Shown here: piece by piece, positions 39,961 through 49,534 of the stretch
How positions within the stretch are numbered: the stretch's first letter is position 1
How the letters are laid out: every line of letters starts with the position of its first letter
Source of the DNA: Thalassotalea agarivorans
Lineage (GTDB): Bacteria; Pseudomonadota; Gammaproteobacteria; Enterobacterales; Alteromonadaceae
DNA length: 64,000 nt
Assembly (NCBI RefSeq): GCF_030295955.1
Contig: NZ_AP027363.1
Span: 2,542,001 to 2,606,000, forward strand
Direction of reading: 5' to 3'
Translations under genes and position numbers: made by a program
Notes under the pieces: generated by a model
Told to the model about the DNA's origin: nothing
Database searches by the model: none
The model's input: the letters and a program-made list of their open reading frames with translations, nothing else

Positions 39961-39989
39961 ATTTTTACAGCCGTTTTTAGCGCACGTTA

Positions 39990-41132
39990 CTATTGAACTA
40001 GTTTGACCGCTATATCACCGCCTTGTACTTTGCTTTTGGCTTGTCTTTCAGCCATTGTACGTTTGGTGCGGTCTAAAACATCACCCGCTAATTGACCACA
40101 GGCAGCGTCAATATCGTCACCACGGGTTCTGCGAGTAATTACAGTAAAACCATAACTTTGCAATACTTTATCAAAACGATCAATACGAGAATTACTCGAA
40201 CGCTTGTAAGGAGAGCCGGGATAAGGATTAAATGGGATTAAATTTATCTTGCTCGGCGTATCTTTCAATGCATGTGCTAATTCGTGTGCTTGATCCGTAC
40301 TATCGTTTACACCTTCTATCATGACATATTCTATCGTCACTTGCTTGTTTGCTTTTGATCCATCTATGTAACGACGTGATGCAGCTAAAAACTCTTCTAA
40401 CGGATATTTCTTGTTAATTGGCACTAATTCATCGCGTAGCGCATTGTTTGGCGCGTGTACAGAAATAGCCAGGGCACAATCGATTTTTTCTTTTAACATG
40501 TCCAGTGCAGGTACAACGCCAGACGTGCTCACGGTTACTCGTCTTTTCGACAAACCGTAAGCCAAATCGTTCAACATTGTATCTAAGGCAGGGATCAAGT
40601 TCTTCATGTTAAGCAAAGGTTCACCCATGCCCATCATCACAATATTAGTGATTGGGCGAGTGCCGGCAATACGGGTAGCGCCAATATCATTTGCTACACG
40701 CCACACTTGACCTATGATTTCAGCCATCGACAAATTACGATTAAAACCTTGTTGCGCCGTCGAGCAGAACGAACATTCTAATGCACAACCGACTTGAGAT
40801 GAGACACACAGTGTTGCGCGATTGTTTTCAGGAATCCATACGGTTTCTACTTCCTGTCCACTTTCAAGTTTTAACGCATACTTTATTGTGCCATCTTGTG
40901 AGACTTGTTTTTCAGAAATTTCAGGCGCAGTAATAACACAGTTGCGAGTAAGTTTTTCACGCAACTTTTTATTTAAGTTGGTCATTTTTTCAAAGTCGTC
41001 ATAACCAAAATGGTATATCCACTTCATCAATTGATCTGCTCGAAACGGCTTTTCACCGATCGACTCAAAGTATTCACGCATACTTTTGTGATCAAAATTC
41101 AGTAAATTGACTTTTTCTGCTACTTCACTCAT
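39990..41132 (-). CDS. rlmN: Dual-specificity RNA methyltransferase RlmN
   Basis: RlmN is a radical-SAM enzyme that methylates C2 of A2503 in 23S rRNA and A37 in some tRNAs. I choose ATG 41132 (380 aa, [13 protein letters not shown]); the frame continues 25 codons upstream across the promoter. The radical-SAM cluster motif is CALECSFC (CxxxCxxC). [16 protein letters not shown] and the catalytic C-terminal cysteine in [10 protein letters not shown] are present. It is the first gene of the operon with pilW, rodZ and ispG. Confidence 0.96.
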   Translation of the reverse strand: MSEVAEKVNLLNFDHKSMREYFESIGEKPFRADQLMKWIYHFGYDDFEKMTNLNKKLREKLTRNCVITAPEISEKQVSQDGTIKYALKLESGQEVETVWIPENNRATLCVSSQVGCALECSFCSTAQQGFNRNLSMAEIIGQVWRVANDIGATRIAGTRPITNIVMMGMGEPLLNMKNLIPALDTMLNDLAYGLSKRRVTVSTSGVVPALDMLKEKIDCALAISVHAPNNALRDELVPINKKYPLEEFLAASRRYIDGSKANKQVTIEYVMIEGVNDSTDQAHELAHALKDTPSKINLIPFNPYPGSPYKRSSNSRIDRFDKVLQSYGFTVITRRTRGDDIDAACGQLAGDVLDRTKRTMAERQAKSKVQGGDIAVKLVQ

Positions 41133-41198
41133 GCAATCTGTCTCTTTCCAACTCGTTAGGCTCAGCCCAGGTTTAACGCCGAAAAATTCGGGGGCGCA

Positions 41199-41227
41199 AT
41201 TGTACACTTTTAGGGCATTGCTGACAA
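41199..41227 (-). promoter_or_regulatory. rlmN operon promoter
   Basis: On the minus strand TTGTCA and TACAAT are separated by exactly 17 bp, followed by TGCGCCCC. The site is about 67 bases upstream of rlmN. It rules out the upstream rlmN start at 41207, which would lie at or before the transcription start. Confidence 0.7.
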
Positions 41228-41244
41228 ATTATTACGGCCTTACA

Positions 41245-41280
41245 CATACAAAAAAGCCCCGCTAACTAGCGAGGCTTTTT
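41245..41280 (-). terminator. ndk terminator
   Basis: The stem of AAAAAGCC.CGCT arms with a 4-nt loop (41251-41280) has one position that is a G-U wobble only on the minus strand, with a minus-strand T tail. It lies 18 bases after ndk. Confidence 0.8.
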
Positions 41281-41297
41281 GAACTCGATTCGCAATA

Positions 41298-41729
41298 TTA
41301 GCGAGTGCGAGGACAAATCTCTTCGTCAGAGAAAAAGTACGCGATTTCACGTGCTGCTGATTCTAATGCATCAGAACCGTGAACAGCATTCTCATCGATT
41401 GAGTTTGCGTAGTCTGCACGTAATGTACCTGCTAATGCTTCAGCTGGGTTAGTAGCGCCCATGATTTCACGGTTTTTAAGTACTGCGTTTTCACCTTCAA
41501 GTACTTGAACCATTACTGGACCAGATGTCATGAACTCAACAAGTGCACCGAAGAAAGGACGCTCGCTGTGCTCAGCGTAGAAACCTTCAGCTTGCTCTTT
41601 TGAAAGGTGAACCATTTTTGAAGCAATGATAGTTAAACCAGCAGTTTCAAAGCGGTTGTAAATCTGACCAATAACGTTTTTAGCCACTGCATCAGGCTTA
41701 ACGATAGAAAAAGTACGTTCGATAGCCAT
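41298..41729 (-). CDS. ndk: Nucleoside diphosphate kinase
   Basis: Ndk balances nucleoside triphosphate pools by phosphoryl transfer through a phospho-histidine. The 143 residues match the family. The catalytic H117 lies in NAVHGSD, preceded by the ATP-binding KPDAV segment (11-15) and [16 protein letters not shown] 41729 has AAGAGGAC upstream. It is a single-gene unit with its own promoter and terminator, next to rlmN as in many gammaproteobacteria. Confidence 0.97.
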   Translation of the reverse strand: MAIERTFSIVKPDAVAKNVIGQIYNRFETAGLTIIASKMVHLSKEQAEGFYAEHSERPFFGALVEFMTSGPVMVQVLEGENAVLKNREIMGATNPAEALAGTLRADYANSIDENAVHGSDALESAAREIAYFFSDEEICPRTR

Positions 41730-41779
41730 CGTGTGTCCTCTTAATAAAATAAATAATAATGGGTAAAAATTTTGCGCGG

Positions 41780-41808
41780 ATTATAGACTAATTCGATGCG
41801 TTAACCAA
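41780..41808 (-). promoter_or_regulatory. ndk promoter
   Basis: On the minus strand TTGGTT and a consensus TATAAT are separated by exactly 17 bp, followed by CCGCGC. It lies about 50 bases upstream of ndk. Confidence 0.65.
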
Positions 41809-41856
41809 ATAAATTGCATAAATGATGGTAAAACGCAGTAAACATTGGCTTGCAGA

Positions 41857-41887
41857 TAAAAAAAAGACCAGTAAAACTGGCCTTTTT
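41857..41887 (-). terminator. Terminator after the TonB-dependent receptor
   Basis: A 12-bp stem (41861-41887, loop of three bases) that is complete on the minus strand with one G-U pair, and with T runs, lies 15 bases after the receptor stop. Confidence 0.8.
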
Positions 41888-41901
41888 AGTGTTTTCTTTG
41901 C

Positions 41902-44511
41902 TTAGAAGCGAACGGTTGCGCGAGCAAACAATGTTCTACCTAACACATCATAGGTGTATGGGTCGGTATTTGAGTCATTGTTACCCGTGTAATACGGCGG
42001 CGTTTTATCAAACAAGTTGTTGATACCACCAGACAAGGTGACTTGATCAGTGACGTGGTAAGAGGCGCTCACGTCATGATAAACAACACTTGGCGTGCTT
42101 GGCGCGTAACAACCACTTGGGTCGTCTAGACATGCATAGCTATCCATACCCGAGATAAATCTCGCTTTATAGGTTGCATCCCAGTCGTCTGCACGAGCCG
42201 TTAAGGTAAAGTTAGATTTAATATCGGCATAGCCACCTGAGCCACTTGTAATAATGCCAACATAGTCGATGGTCTCATCTAGAATAACTTCTTCAGATTC
42301 TAACAAGAAGGTACTATCGACACTCGCTTTCCAGTCTAATCCACCTGCTTCAAACAAATAAGACACATTTAAATCGATACCTTTAGTCGTCGATGCACCT
42401 ATGTTTTGCAAGGTATTGTTAAAGATGATGCGATTTGAATTATCCATCGAAATATTGGCAGACTGACACAAAGCGCTACCAGTATTAATTGGGTTACCTG
42501 CTGCATCTAAACATTGATCTACGATGTACTGCGAGCTTACTTGTGCAATCGCGTTGTCAATCTCAATACTGTAGTAATCGGCAGTTAATGATAGACCGTC
42601 TACAAACGAAGGTTCATAAACTAAGCCTACGGTAAACGTATCGGCTTCTTCTGGTTGTAACATTGGGTTACCACCTACCGTCACTTCTGCTTGGTCTTGT
42701 CCGATTGGGTGCGAAACTTGATCGAAAGACGGAGACTTACCACCGTACAATTCATCCACGGTTGGCGCACGGAATGCCGTAGATGCCACACTGCGTAGCA
42801 TTAAGTCTTCATAGACTTTCCAGGTTAAACCTAACTTCCAAGTAAAGTCATCACCAAAGGTTGAATAGTCAAAGTAGCGTATCGCTGTACTTAGCTCGAC
42901 TGAATCAGCCAAAAAGCTGTCAGCAATAAGTGGAACAGCCAATTCAACATAGGCTTCGTTCACTTCAAAACCACCACGAGTTTCTTCAACGCGTGGATCG
43001 TTTGCTAAACCTTGCGAGGTTAACGAGTCAGGAATAAACCAAGCTTTTTCTTTACGATTTTCAATCCCTGAAGCAAAGCCAACATAGCCTGCTGGTAATT
43101 CGAATAGCTCACCCGATAAACTTGCCGCCAAAATCGCTACCTGGCTACCGCCTGAATTTTGTTCCGTATAAATATACGGGCTTAAGTTTTCAGTTTCCCA
43201 AGAGGCCTGATCTAACGGATTAAAAGTACCATCTTTGATTGCATCGCCAATGCTCCCCATATTGTGTAGGTTTGCTAAGCGGTCAACCGAGTCATTGCGA
43301 CCGAAGTTGTATGAAAGATCCCAAGTCCAACCATTGTCCAAGAAGCCTTCTACACCAATCACATTTCTGAAGGTATCAACCACCTGTGAAAAACCACGTG
43401 CGCCTGTATCGGTCATACGACGGCCGTATGAAAGTTCATCGCCGTAATTTAAACCGTGGGAAATTAATGAGTCGCCCATCCAGTTTTCATAAGTGAAATC
43501 AAACCAAACTGGTTGTGGTGCCATTTGTTGCTCAGACCAACGTTTTGCATAGGTCACTTCTGAAAATAGATTTAAATCATCAGTCAATTCATAGTTTGCA
43601 AGGCCGGTTACATTGAACTTTTTCATCGGTGTAAACAAATAGCTTGTTGATGAATAGTTGTAGCGGTCAGCATCGCTAAAATCGTGCCAACCATTGCCAG
43701 CTTCGCCTTGTAAGCTCTCACCATTTGGTCCCCAAATGTGGCCATAAGGCGTGTAGCTTGAACCTGCGCAGAATAATTCTAACTCGCCAGCAGCGTTAGT
43801 GCGCTCAGCGATTGGGCATTCAGAAAACTTGCGGTCTGCTTGGCTTGCTTCACCGCGATCCATGTACTGAACACCTAAAACGATATTACCTTTATCAAAC
43901 TCGGTACCAACGGTTAGATCAATATTGTATTCTTCGGCATCACCTTTGTCGGTCATTTGACCCGAGGTATTAAGCTCTAATCCTTCAAAGTCCTTCTTTA
44001 AGATGATATTTACAACGCCAGCAATAGCATCTGAACCATAAACGGCTGATGCGCCATCTTTTAGCACTTCAACACGCTGAATCATAGAAACAGGTATGGT
44101 ATTCAAGTCAACACTAGAGGCTGCGCCTGTGCCCGAATTGACCATACGGCGACCATTAACTAATACTAAGGTACGAGCAGAGCCTAGGCCACGAAGATTG
44201 ATAGTTGCGTTACCGCCTGAGCCATTGTTGATACCAGGGTTAACCATTGCACCGCTAGCAGCCGTTGTTTTTTGTAATATTTGGTCTATTGAGTTGGCAC
44301 CTGAAGCAAGGATCTCGTCTGCGCCAATAACAGTAACGGGACTTGCAGTCTCCATATCAGAACGTTTGATGCGTGATCCGGTTACTTGGATTTTTTCTAC
44401 TTCCTTAACTTGCGCGTCTGTTTCTTGAGCAAAAACTTGAGAGGATATTAGTGCAGTAGAGGAAACAGAACCCAACACTACCGCTTTTGTGATTACGTTT
44501 TTATTAAACAT
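41902..44511 (-). CDS. TonB-dependent receptor (869 aa)
   Basis: This outer-membrane active transporter has a plug domain and 22-strand barrel. I choose ATG 44511 because GGAG lies six bases upstream; ATG 44526 is inside that ribosome site. A signal peptide (about 1-29, ending SSQVFA) precedes the plug with KIQVTGSRIKRSDMETASPVTVI, NINLRGLG-like TINLRGLGSARTLVLVNGRR, and VEVLKDGASAVYGSDAIAGVVNI. The barrel ends in GRTLFARATVRF. This subtype, with VTGSRI and LVLVNGRR, is common for peptide or oligosaccharide receptors in marine bacteria. No partner gene is adjacent, so the ligand is unknown. Confidence 0.92.
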   Translation of the reverse strand: MFNKNVITKAVVLGSVSSTALISSQVFAQETDAQVKEVEKIQVTGSRIKRSDMETASPVTVIGADEILASGANSIDQILQKTTAASGAMVNPGINNGSGGNATINLRGLGSARTLVLVNGRRMVNSGTGAASSVDLNTIPVSMIQRVEVLKDGASAVYGSDAIAGVVNIILKKDFEGLELNTSGQMTDKGDAEEYNIDLTVGTEFDKGNIVLGVQYMDRGEASQADRKFSECPIAERTNAAGELELFCAGSSYTPYGHIWGPNGESLQGEAGNGWHDFSDADRYNYSSTSYLFTPMKKFNVTGLANYELTDDLNLFSEVTYAKRWSEQQMAPQPVWFDFTYENWMGDSLISHGLNYGDELSYGRRMTDTGARGFSQVVDTFRNVIGVEGFLDNGWTWDLSYNFGRNDSVDRLANLHNMGSIGDAIKDGTFNPLDQASWETENLSPYIYTEQNSGGSQVAILAASLSGELFELPAGYVGFASGIENRKEKAWFIPDSLTSQGLANDPRVEETRGGFEVNEAYVELAVPLIADSFLADSVELSTAIRYFDYSTFGDDFTWKLGLTWKVYEDLMLRSVASTAFRAPTVDELYGGKSPSFDQVSHPIGQDQAEVTVGGNPMLQPEEADTFTVGLVYEPSFVDGLSLTADYYSIEIDNAIAQVSSQYIVDQCLDAAGNPINTGSALCQSANISMDNSNRIIFNNTLQNIGASTTKGIDLNVSYLFEAGGLDWKASVDSTFLLESEEVILDETIDYVGIITSGSGGYADIKSNFTLTARADDWDATYKARFISGMDSYACLDDPSGCYAPSTPSVVYHDVSASYHVTDQVTLSGGINNLFDKTPPYYTGNNDSNTDPYTYDVLGRTLFARATVRF

Positions 44512-44530
44512 GATTTTCTCCGACATAAGT

Positions 44531-44557
44531 AAGCTTTTAATACAGCTTTAAAAGCTT
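44531..44557 (-). promoter_or_regulatory. Leader hairpin upstream of the TonB-dependent receptor
   Basis: A perfect 10-bp inverted repeat (AAGCTTTTAA and its complement, 7-nt spacer) ends about 10 bases before the receptor's ribosome site. It could form a 5' UTR hairpin or be a protein-binding site. The rest of the 44512-44972 gap is AT-rich without a credible gene. Confidence 0.45.
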
Positions 44558-44713
44558 CAGCTTCATCATAAGTAGGAGAATCACGCCTTCACAGACTTTA
44601 TAACAAAGAGTAAACAGGTGTGTATTTTTTTGTTACCTAGGATAAAAACAATATTTAAACCATTGATTTACATTAAATTATATGGATTTTACAAATAAAC
44701 CCTGTCATTTAAA

Positions 44714-44729
44714 TTTACGTCTACGTAAA
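44714..44729. promoter_or_regulatory. Candidate operator palindrome
   Basis: Two perfect 7-base arms (TTTACGT and ACGTAAA) flank a central CT in the long receptor upstream region, about 200 bases from the start codon. The form suits a dimeric repressor. No regulator is identified. Confidence 0.35.
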
Positions 44730-44972
44730 GGCAAAATGTTTAATAGTGTAAACACCATTAATCTTCAGAAAATCAGGGGGTTATTCAGCACTACTGGTTA
44801 CCCTTACAAATTTGCTGTTCATAATGGAGAAAACTGTAACCAGAATGTAGCAAAACAAAACTTTTTTCATTGGGCAACATAGGGTTACATTGCCGCTTAA
44901 AAAACAATCAAATTGTTATAAAAACTTCACAACTTAGCGCTCAGGTGACGTTAGTTAACAAAGCTTGTAACC

Positions 44973-45000
44973 AAAAAAAGGGCCCTGAGGAGGCCCTTTT
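44973..45000 (-). terminator. maeA terminator
   Basis: A 9-bp stem (AAAAGGGCC and its complement, 7-nt loop) at 44976-45000 with a run of T on the minus strand lies 16 bases after maeA. Confidence 0.8.
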
Positions 45001-45015
45001 ACACGTTAACTCTGA

Positions 45016-46704
45016 TTAAATGCTGATACGTTTATATTCTCGGTATTCTGGTTGCCAAAAACATTTTTCAATATTTGCTAACAGCTGCTCATCCGAAAGC
45101 TCAAGCGCAAGGCCTTGCTCCATCGCAAGCTTACCTATATTAAAAGCGATCTTCTTGCTGAGCTCGCCAATAGATGTTAACGGCGGTAATAACTCGCCTT
45201 CGCCGTTATTAGCCAGCGGCGACTGAGATGCCAGTGTTTCACTTGCTACCATTAACATGTCATCGCTAATAAGATTAATGTTTGCCGCTACAACGCCAAG
45301 GCCAATACCAGGGAAAATATAACTATTGTTGCACTGCGCGATAGGATACGACTTGTTGTCGAATTGCACTGTATCAAACGGACTACCCGTTGCAATGATC
45401 ACGTCGCCTTGCGTCCAAGCTATCACTTGCTCTGGTCTTGCTTCTACTTGTCTAGAAGGATTACTTAGCGGAAAGATAATAGGCGTTTTACAGCCTTTGT
45501 GCATAGCTTTAATCGCTTCTTCCGTAAACAAACCAGGTACACCTGATACACCAATAAGCACGGTTGGCTTCACGTTCTCCATGACATCGATAAGCTGCGC
45601 ATATTCGCTTTCCATTGACCATTGCTTGGTTAAGGCTTTAGCTTGTACCAAGGCTTGTTGGAAGTCTCTTAATCCTTCCATGCCTTCAGTCAATAAACCA
45701 AAACGATCAATCATAAAGATTTGAGCGCGAGCTGACGCTTCATCTAACCCTTCTTTAACCATTTGCGCAATAATTTGTTCAGCAATACCGCAACCCGCTG
45801 AACCAGCGCCAACAAACACTACTTTCTGTTCAGACAGCTTCGCTCCCTTAGCGCGACACGCGGCAAGTAAACTACCTACCGTGACTGAAGCAGTTCCTTG
45901 GATATCGTCATTAAAGCAGCAGATCTCTTCTTTATAGCGTTTCAATAATGGCATGGCATTAGGCTGTGCAAAATCTTCAAACTGCAACATAGCCTTTGGC
46001 CAGCGACGTTTTACCGCTTTAATAAAGGCATCTAAGAAGTCGTCATATTCTTGTTGACTAATACGTTTATGGCGATTACCCATATACATAGGGTCATTTA
46101 ACAGCTTCTCGTTATTGGTACCTACATCCAGAGTAATCGGCAAGGTGTAAGCTGGACTAATGCCACCACATGCTGTGTACAACGAAAGTTTACCGATAGG
46201 TATGCCCATGCCACCAATACCCTGATCGCCAAGACCTAGAATGCGTTCGCCATCGGTAACCACAATTACCTTAACTTTATTTTTAGTCGCGTTACGCAAA
46301 ATATCATCTAGATTGTCTTTTTCTGTGTGAGAGATAAACAAACCACGCGAACTACGGTATATATCTGAAAATTGCTCACACGCGTCACCCACAGTTGGTG
46401 TGTAGATAATGGGCATCATTTCTTCTAGGTTTTGTTTGATCAACCTAAAAAACAACGTTTCATTTTTATCGTGAATCGCGCGTAGATAAATGTGCTTGTT
46501 TAGATTAGTTCTAAAGCTACTGTACTGCCTATACGCCCTGTCTACCTGCTCTTCAATCGTTTCATAGGCAGGTGGCAGTAGTCCATTTAAGTTAAAGTTA
46601 ACACGTTCTTCACGCGTAAACGCACTGCCTTTGTTTAGCAATGGCGTTTCAAGTAACGTAGGACCTGCATAAGGGATGTAAAGAGGTTGATTGTTTTTAG
46701 ACAT
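45016..46704 (-). CDS. maeA: NAD-dependent malic enzyme
   Basis: MaeA oxidatively decarboxylates malate to pyruvate with NAD+. The 562 residues match E. coli MaeA/SfcA (565). Signatures are the catalytic tyrosine region [43 protein letters not shown], the metal-binding FEDFAQPNA with [13 protein letters not shown], and the dinucleotide loop [16 protein letters not shown]. The C-terminus carries FPLSNPSRQ and ATGSPF. It has its own terminator and a likely promoter upstream. Confidence 0.96.
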   Translation of the reverse strand: MSKNNQPLYIPYAGPTLLETPLLNKGSAFTREERVNFNLNGLLPPAYETIEEQVDRAYRQYSSFRTNLNKHIYLRAIHDKNETLFFRLIKQNLEEMMPIIYTPTVGDACEQFSDIYRSSRGLFISHTEKDNLDDILRNATKNKVKVIVVTDGERILGLGDQGIGGMGIPIGKLSLYTACGGISPAYTLPITLDVGTNNEKLLNDPMYMGNRHKRISQQEYDDFLDAFIKAVKRRWPKAMLQFEDFAQPNAMPLLKRYKEEICCFNDDIQGTASVTVGSLLAACRAKGAKLSEQKVVFVGAGSAGCGIAEQIIAQMVKEGLDEASARAQIFMIDRFGLLTEGMEGLRDFQQALVQAKALTKQWSMESEYAQLIDVMENVKPTVLIGVSGVPGLFTEEAIKAMHKGCKTPIIFPLSNPSRQVEARPEQVIAWTQGDVIIATGSPFDTVQFDNKSYPIAQCNNSYIFPGIGLGVVAANINLISDDMLMVASETLASQSPLANNGEGELLPPLTSIGELSKKIAFNIGKLAMEQGLALELSDEQLLANIEKCFWQPEYREYKRISI

Positions 46705-46749
46705 TGATATGTATGTATCCTGGTCAGCTTTAGTACATAATAAATTTTT

Positions 46750-46760
46750 GGCGCATTATA
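46750..46760 (-). promoter_or_regulatory. Candidate maeA -10 box with GCGCC discriminator
   Basis: A consensus TATAAT on the minus strand is followed at once by GCGCC, about 50 bases upstream of maeA. The -35 (TTTCTG-like) is poor. Confidence 0.4.
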
Positions 46761-46819
46761 GATGAGTTGTGGTCAAACAGAAATCAAACCACTTACTATT
46801 TCGTGTAAATAAGTGTGAT

Positions 46820-47020
46820 CTAATCCATTTCATCAATCCAAGCCATTTGAATCGCTTCCAAAATGCGTTCACCGCAATGTTTTGGGTCGTCGTCAAACTC
46901 ATCTAGAGCAAGCACCCATTGCATTAATTCTGGAAAATGCAACTGCATAGGATCAACGTCTGGATGTTCGTCAATTAAGGCTATTGCTATATCCAGTGAG
47001 TCTGTCCACTTTAATCCCAT
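46820..47020 (-). CDS. iscX: Fe-S cluster assembly protein IscX
   Basis: IscX is a small acidic protein (66 aa) that binds the cysteine desulfurase IscS and modulates Fe-S cluster assembly. The N-terminal MGLKWTDSLDIA and the DEFDDDPKHCGERILEAIQMAWIDE segment are diagnostic. ATG 47020 follows GGAGG. In E. coli iscX ends the isc operon, but here no other isc gene is nearby. It sits alone between maeA and an M3 peptidase. Confidence 0.93.
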   Translation of the reverse strand: MGLKWTDSLDIAIALIDEHPDVDPMQLHFPELMQWVLALDEFDDDPKHCGERILEAIQMAWIDEMD

Positions 47021-47154
47021 ACGTCCTCCGCAAGCAATGATATATTCCGCTTAAGTTAGGTAAGTGATTCAAGTATAGATGAATTTTCACCACCTACTGT
47101 CGCAATATAGGAAAGCACAAACGCCATTGGCTGCTTTGTTAAAAACTCCAAGGC

Positions 47155-47191
47155 AAAAAAAAGCTGCGCCCTAAGGCGCAGCTTTTTTTGT
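47155..47191. terminator. M3 peptidase terminator
   Basis: A perfect 10-bp stem (AAGCTGCGCC and its complement, loop CTAA) at 47161-47184 has flanking A and T runs, so it can work on both strands. It lies 18 bases after the peptidase. Confidence 0.85.
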
Positions 47192-47201
47192 TCGTCATGA
47201 C

Positions 47202-49364
47202 TTATTCAATAAATCCGCGATCTTTAAGCAATGCTTCTACCTGAGCATCACGACCTCTGAAGGCGCGATAAGCATCAGCAGGGTCAACTGCGTTTCGAAC
47301 GCTGAACAGATGCTCGACCAATTTCTTGGCAACATCTTCATCGTAGTAACCACCAGGCGCTTGCTCAAATGCCTGAGCTGCATCAGAAGTTAATACGTCT
47401 GCCCACATGTAACCATAGTAAGCAGCTGCATACCCTTCTCCACTGAAGATGTGTCCAAAATGCGGTGAACGATGACGCATTACAAGCTCGGTAGGCATAT
47501 GTAATTTAGTTAACGTCACATATTCAAATTTGTCTGCATTGATGCCTTTCGGATCAGTCATATGAAACTTCATATCAACAAGCGCAGATGCTAAATATTC
47601 CGTCGTTTTAAAACCTTGGTTAAAGTTTGCCGCTGCTTTGATCTTAGCAATTAATTCAGCAGGCATGGGCTCGCCAGTTTTGTAATGTACTAGATAGTTA
47701 TCGATAACTTCGTCAGTAGTTAACCAACGTTCTAATAGCTGCGATTGAAATTCAGTGTAATCTCTAACGCCGCCATTAAGGCTTGGGTAGGTGACATTTG
47801 AAGAAAGAGCATGCAGCGAATGGCCAAATTCATGGAAATAAGTTTCCGCATCATCCCATGAAATCAAAGTCGGCTGCCCGTCTACACCTTTCACGAAGTT
47901 TGAATTATTAGACGACAACACGTTTGTCTTACCTTCGAAAGTAGTATGGCTGCGGTAGCTTGTTGCCCAAGCACCAGAGCGTTTACCTTGTCGTGCAAAC
48001 GGGTCTAGGTACCATAAGCCAACATTCTCACCTGTTGATTTACGTGTTACTTCCCAAACGCGCACGTCTGGATGAAACACAGGTACGCTGCCATCGCTGA
48101 CTTCTTTAAATGAAAAGTCAAATAGTCTGCCTGCAACATAAAACATTGCTTCACGTAAATTGTCTAGTTCCAAATATTGTTTAACTTCATTTGAATCTAG
48201 GTCATACTTTTCTTTACGCACTTTTTCTGAGTAGTAGCGATAATCCCAAGGCTCTATTTTATCTAAACCATCGAGTTTTTCCGCCAGTACCGCCATATCT
48301 TCAACTTCTTCTTCTACTCGCTTGATCGCATATGGCCAAACAGTAGTCATCAGCTTCATTGCATTTTCTGGCGTTTTTGCCATGCGATCTTGTAATCGCC
48401 AGCTAGCATAATTTTCGTAACCTAACAGCTGTACGCGTTCGTGGCGCAGTTGTAAAATCTTGGCAATGTTTTCATTGTTATCAAACTCATCGCCATTATC
48501 GCCACGGTTATAATAGTTGTTCCAAACTTGTTCTCTTAACGCTCGCTCAGTTGAGTAAGTCAAGAAAGGCGACATAGAAGAGCGGGTATTGGTAACCGCA
48601 TACATGCCCGGCTTTCCGCGCTGCTCTGCCGCTTTTGATGCCGCCGCAAGATATGACTGCGGTAAACCACCTGTTTGCTCTTCAGAGAAAAAGACCACAT
48701 AGTTTTCTTCGTCTGCCAAAACATTATTAGCAAATTGCGTATGCAGGACAGAAAGCTCTTGGTTGATATCTGCGTAGCGTTTCTTCTTTTCTGCTGACAA
48801 AGTCGCGCCATAATGGGCAAAACCATTGTAAGTCAACCAAGTCAAACGCTGTTGCTCTGCGTTTAACGTTTTAAACTCTTCGCCTTCATAGACTGTTTGG
48901 ATTCGTTTAAACAAGGCTTCGTTTTGGTTTATTTTAGAACCATAAGCAGACAGTTTTGGCCCAAGGTTTTTAGAAATTTCACGAAATTCTTTAGACGACA
49001 TATTGCTTCGCCAGATACCATAATAGGTATATAAGCGGCGCAATGGTTTGCCGGCTTTTTCCATCGCAACGACAGTATTTTCAAATGTTGCCGGAGCTGG
49101 ATTTTGTGCAATCGTTTCTATTTCGGCTAAATGTAGCGCCATCGCCTCGTCAAATGCGGCATCTAAGCCCACATAGTTCACCTTGTCAAAGGCAGGAACA
49201 CCTTGATATGGACCTTCCCAAGGCGCAAGTAATTGAGCTTTCGCGCTTACAACATCACTCTGCTCACTAACGACTGGTTGCTCAGACGTGGTATTTGCGC
49301 CGCTGCATCCCATTAAAATTGCCGATAACAATAAGCTCGGCACAATATTAAAGTTTTTCATCAT
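47202..49364 (-). CDS. M3 family peptidyl-dipeptidase (Dcp-like), lipoprotein
   Basis: This zinc metallopeptidase would remove C-terminal dipeptides from oligopeptides. The protein is about 720 aa (from ATG 49364; TTG 49376 also possible). The zinc motif is HEFGHSLHALSS (HExxH at about 511), followed by the C-terminal glutamate region DYTEFQSQLLERW. The segments GLWYLDPFARQGKRSGAW and FKTTEYLASALVDM are typical of Dcp. Unlike E. coli Dcp it has a lipoprotein signal (LLSAILMGC), so it is probably anchored in the periplasm and processes imported peptides there. Confidence 0.9.
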   Translation of the reverse strand: MMKNFNIVPSLLLSAILMGCSGANTTSEQPVVSEQSDVVSAKAQLLAPWEGPYQGVPAFDKVNYVGLDAAFDEAMALHLAEIETIAQNPAPATFENTVVAMEKAGKPLRRLYTYYGIWRSNMSSKEFREISKNLGPKLSAYGSKINQNEALFKRIQTVYEGEEFKTLNAEQQRLTWLTYNGFAHYGATLSAEKKKRYADINQELSVLHTQFANNVLADEENYVVFFSEEQTGGLPQSYLAAASKAAEQRGKPGMYAVTNTRSSMSPFLTYSTERALREQVWNNYYNRGDNGDEFDNNENIAKILQLRHERVQLLGYENYASWRLQDRMAKTPENAMKLMTTVWPYAIKRVEEEVEDMAVLAEKLDGLDKIEPWDYRYYSEKVRKEKYDLDSNEVKQYLELDNLREAMFYVAGRLFDFSFKEVSDGSVPVFHPDVRVWEVTRKSTGENVGLWYLDPFARQGKRSGAWATSYRSHTTFEGKTNVLSSNNSNFVKGVDGQPTLISWDDAETYFHEFGHSLHALSSNVTYPSLNGGVRDYTEFQSQLLERWLTTDEVIDNYLVHYKTGEPMPAELIAKIKAAANFNQGFKTTEYLASALVDMKFHMTDPKGINADKFEYVTLTKLHMPTELVMRHRSPHFGHIFSGEGYAAAYYGYMWADVLTSDAAQAFEQAPGGYYDEDVAKKLVEHLFSVRNAVDPADAYRAFRGRDAQVEALLKDRGFIE

Positions 49365-49534
49365 TATTTTTTTCAACCTGTATAGATGTCACTTACAGAC
49401 TAACTGCAACTTCAAAACGCAGAAAGTAAAATCGTATTAAATCACGTATTTTTAAGATAAACGGAGAATGTATGTTGCATTTACTTCCGGCTACCTTAAG
49501 CTATGTGCTACTACCATATTACGCTTAGTATAGA

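Noticed and set aside
41133-41207. N-terminal extension of RlmN
   Set aside because: It would include the -10 box and probable transcription start of the rlmN promoter.
44682-44882. Plus-strand 66-codon frame upstream of the TonB receptor
   Set aside because: It has no ribosome site and runs through the palindrome and the AT-rich leader; its composition is unlike a protein.
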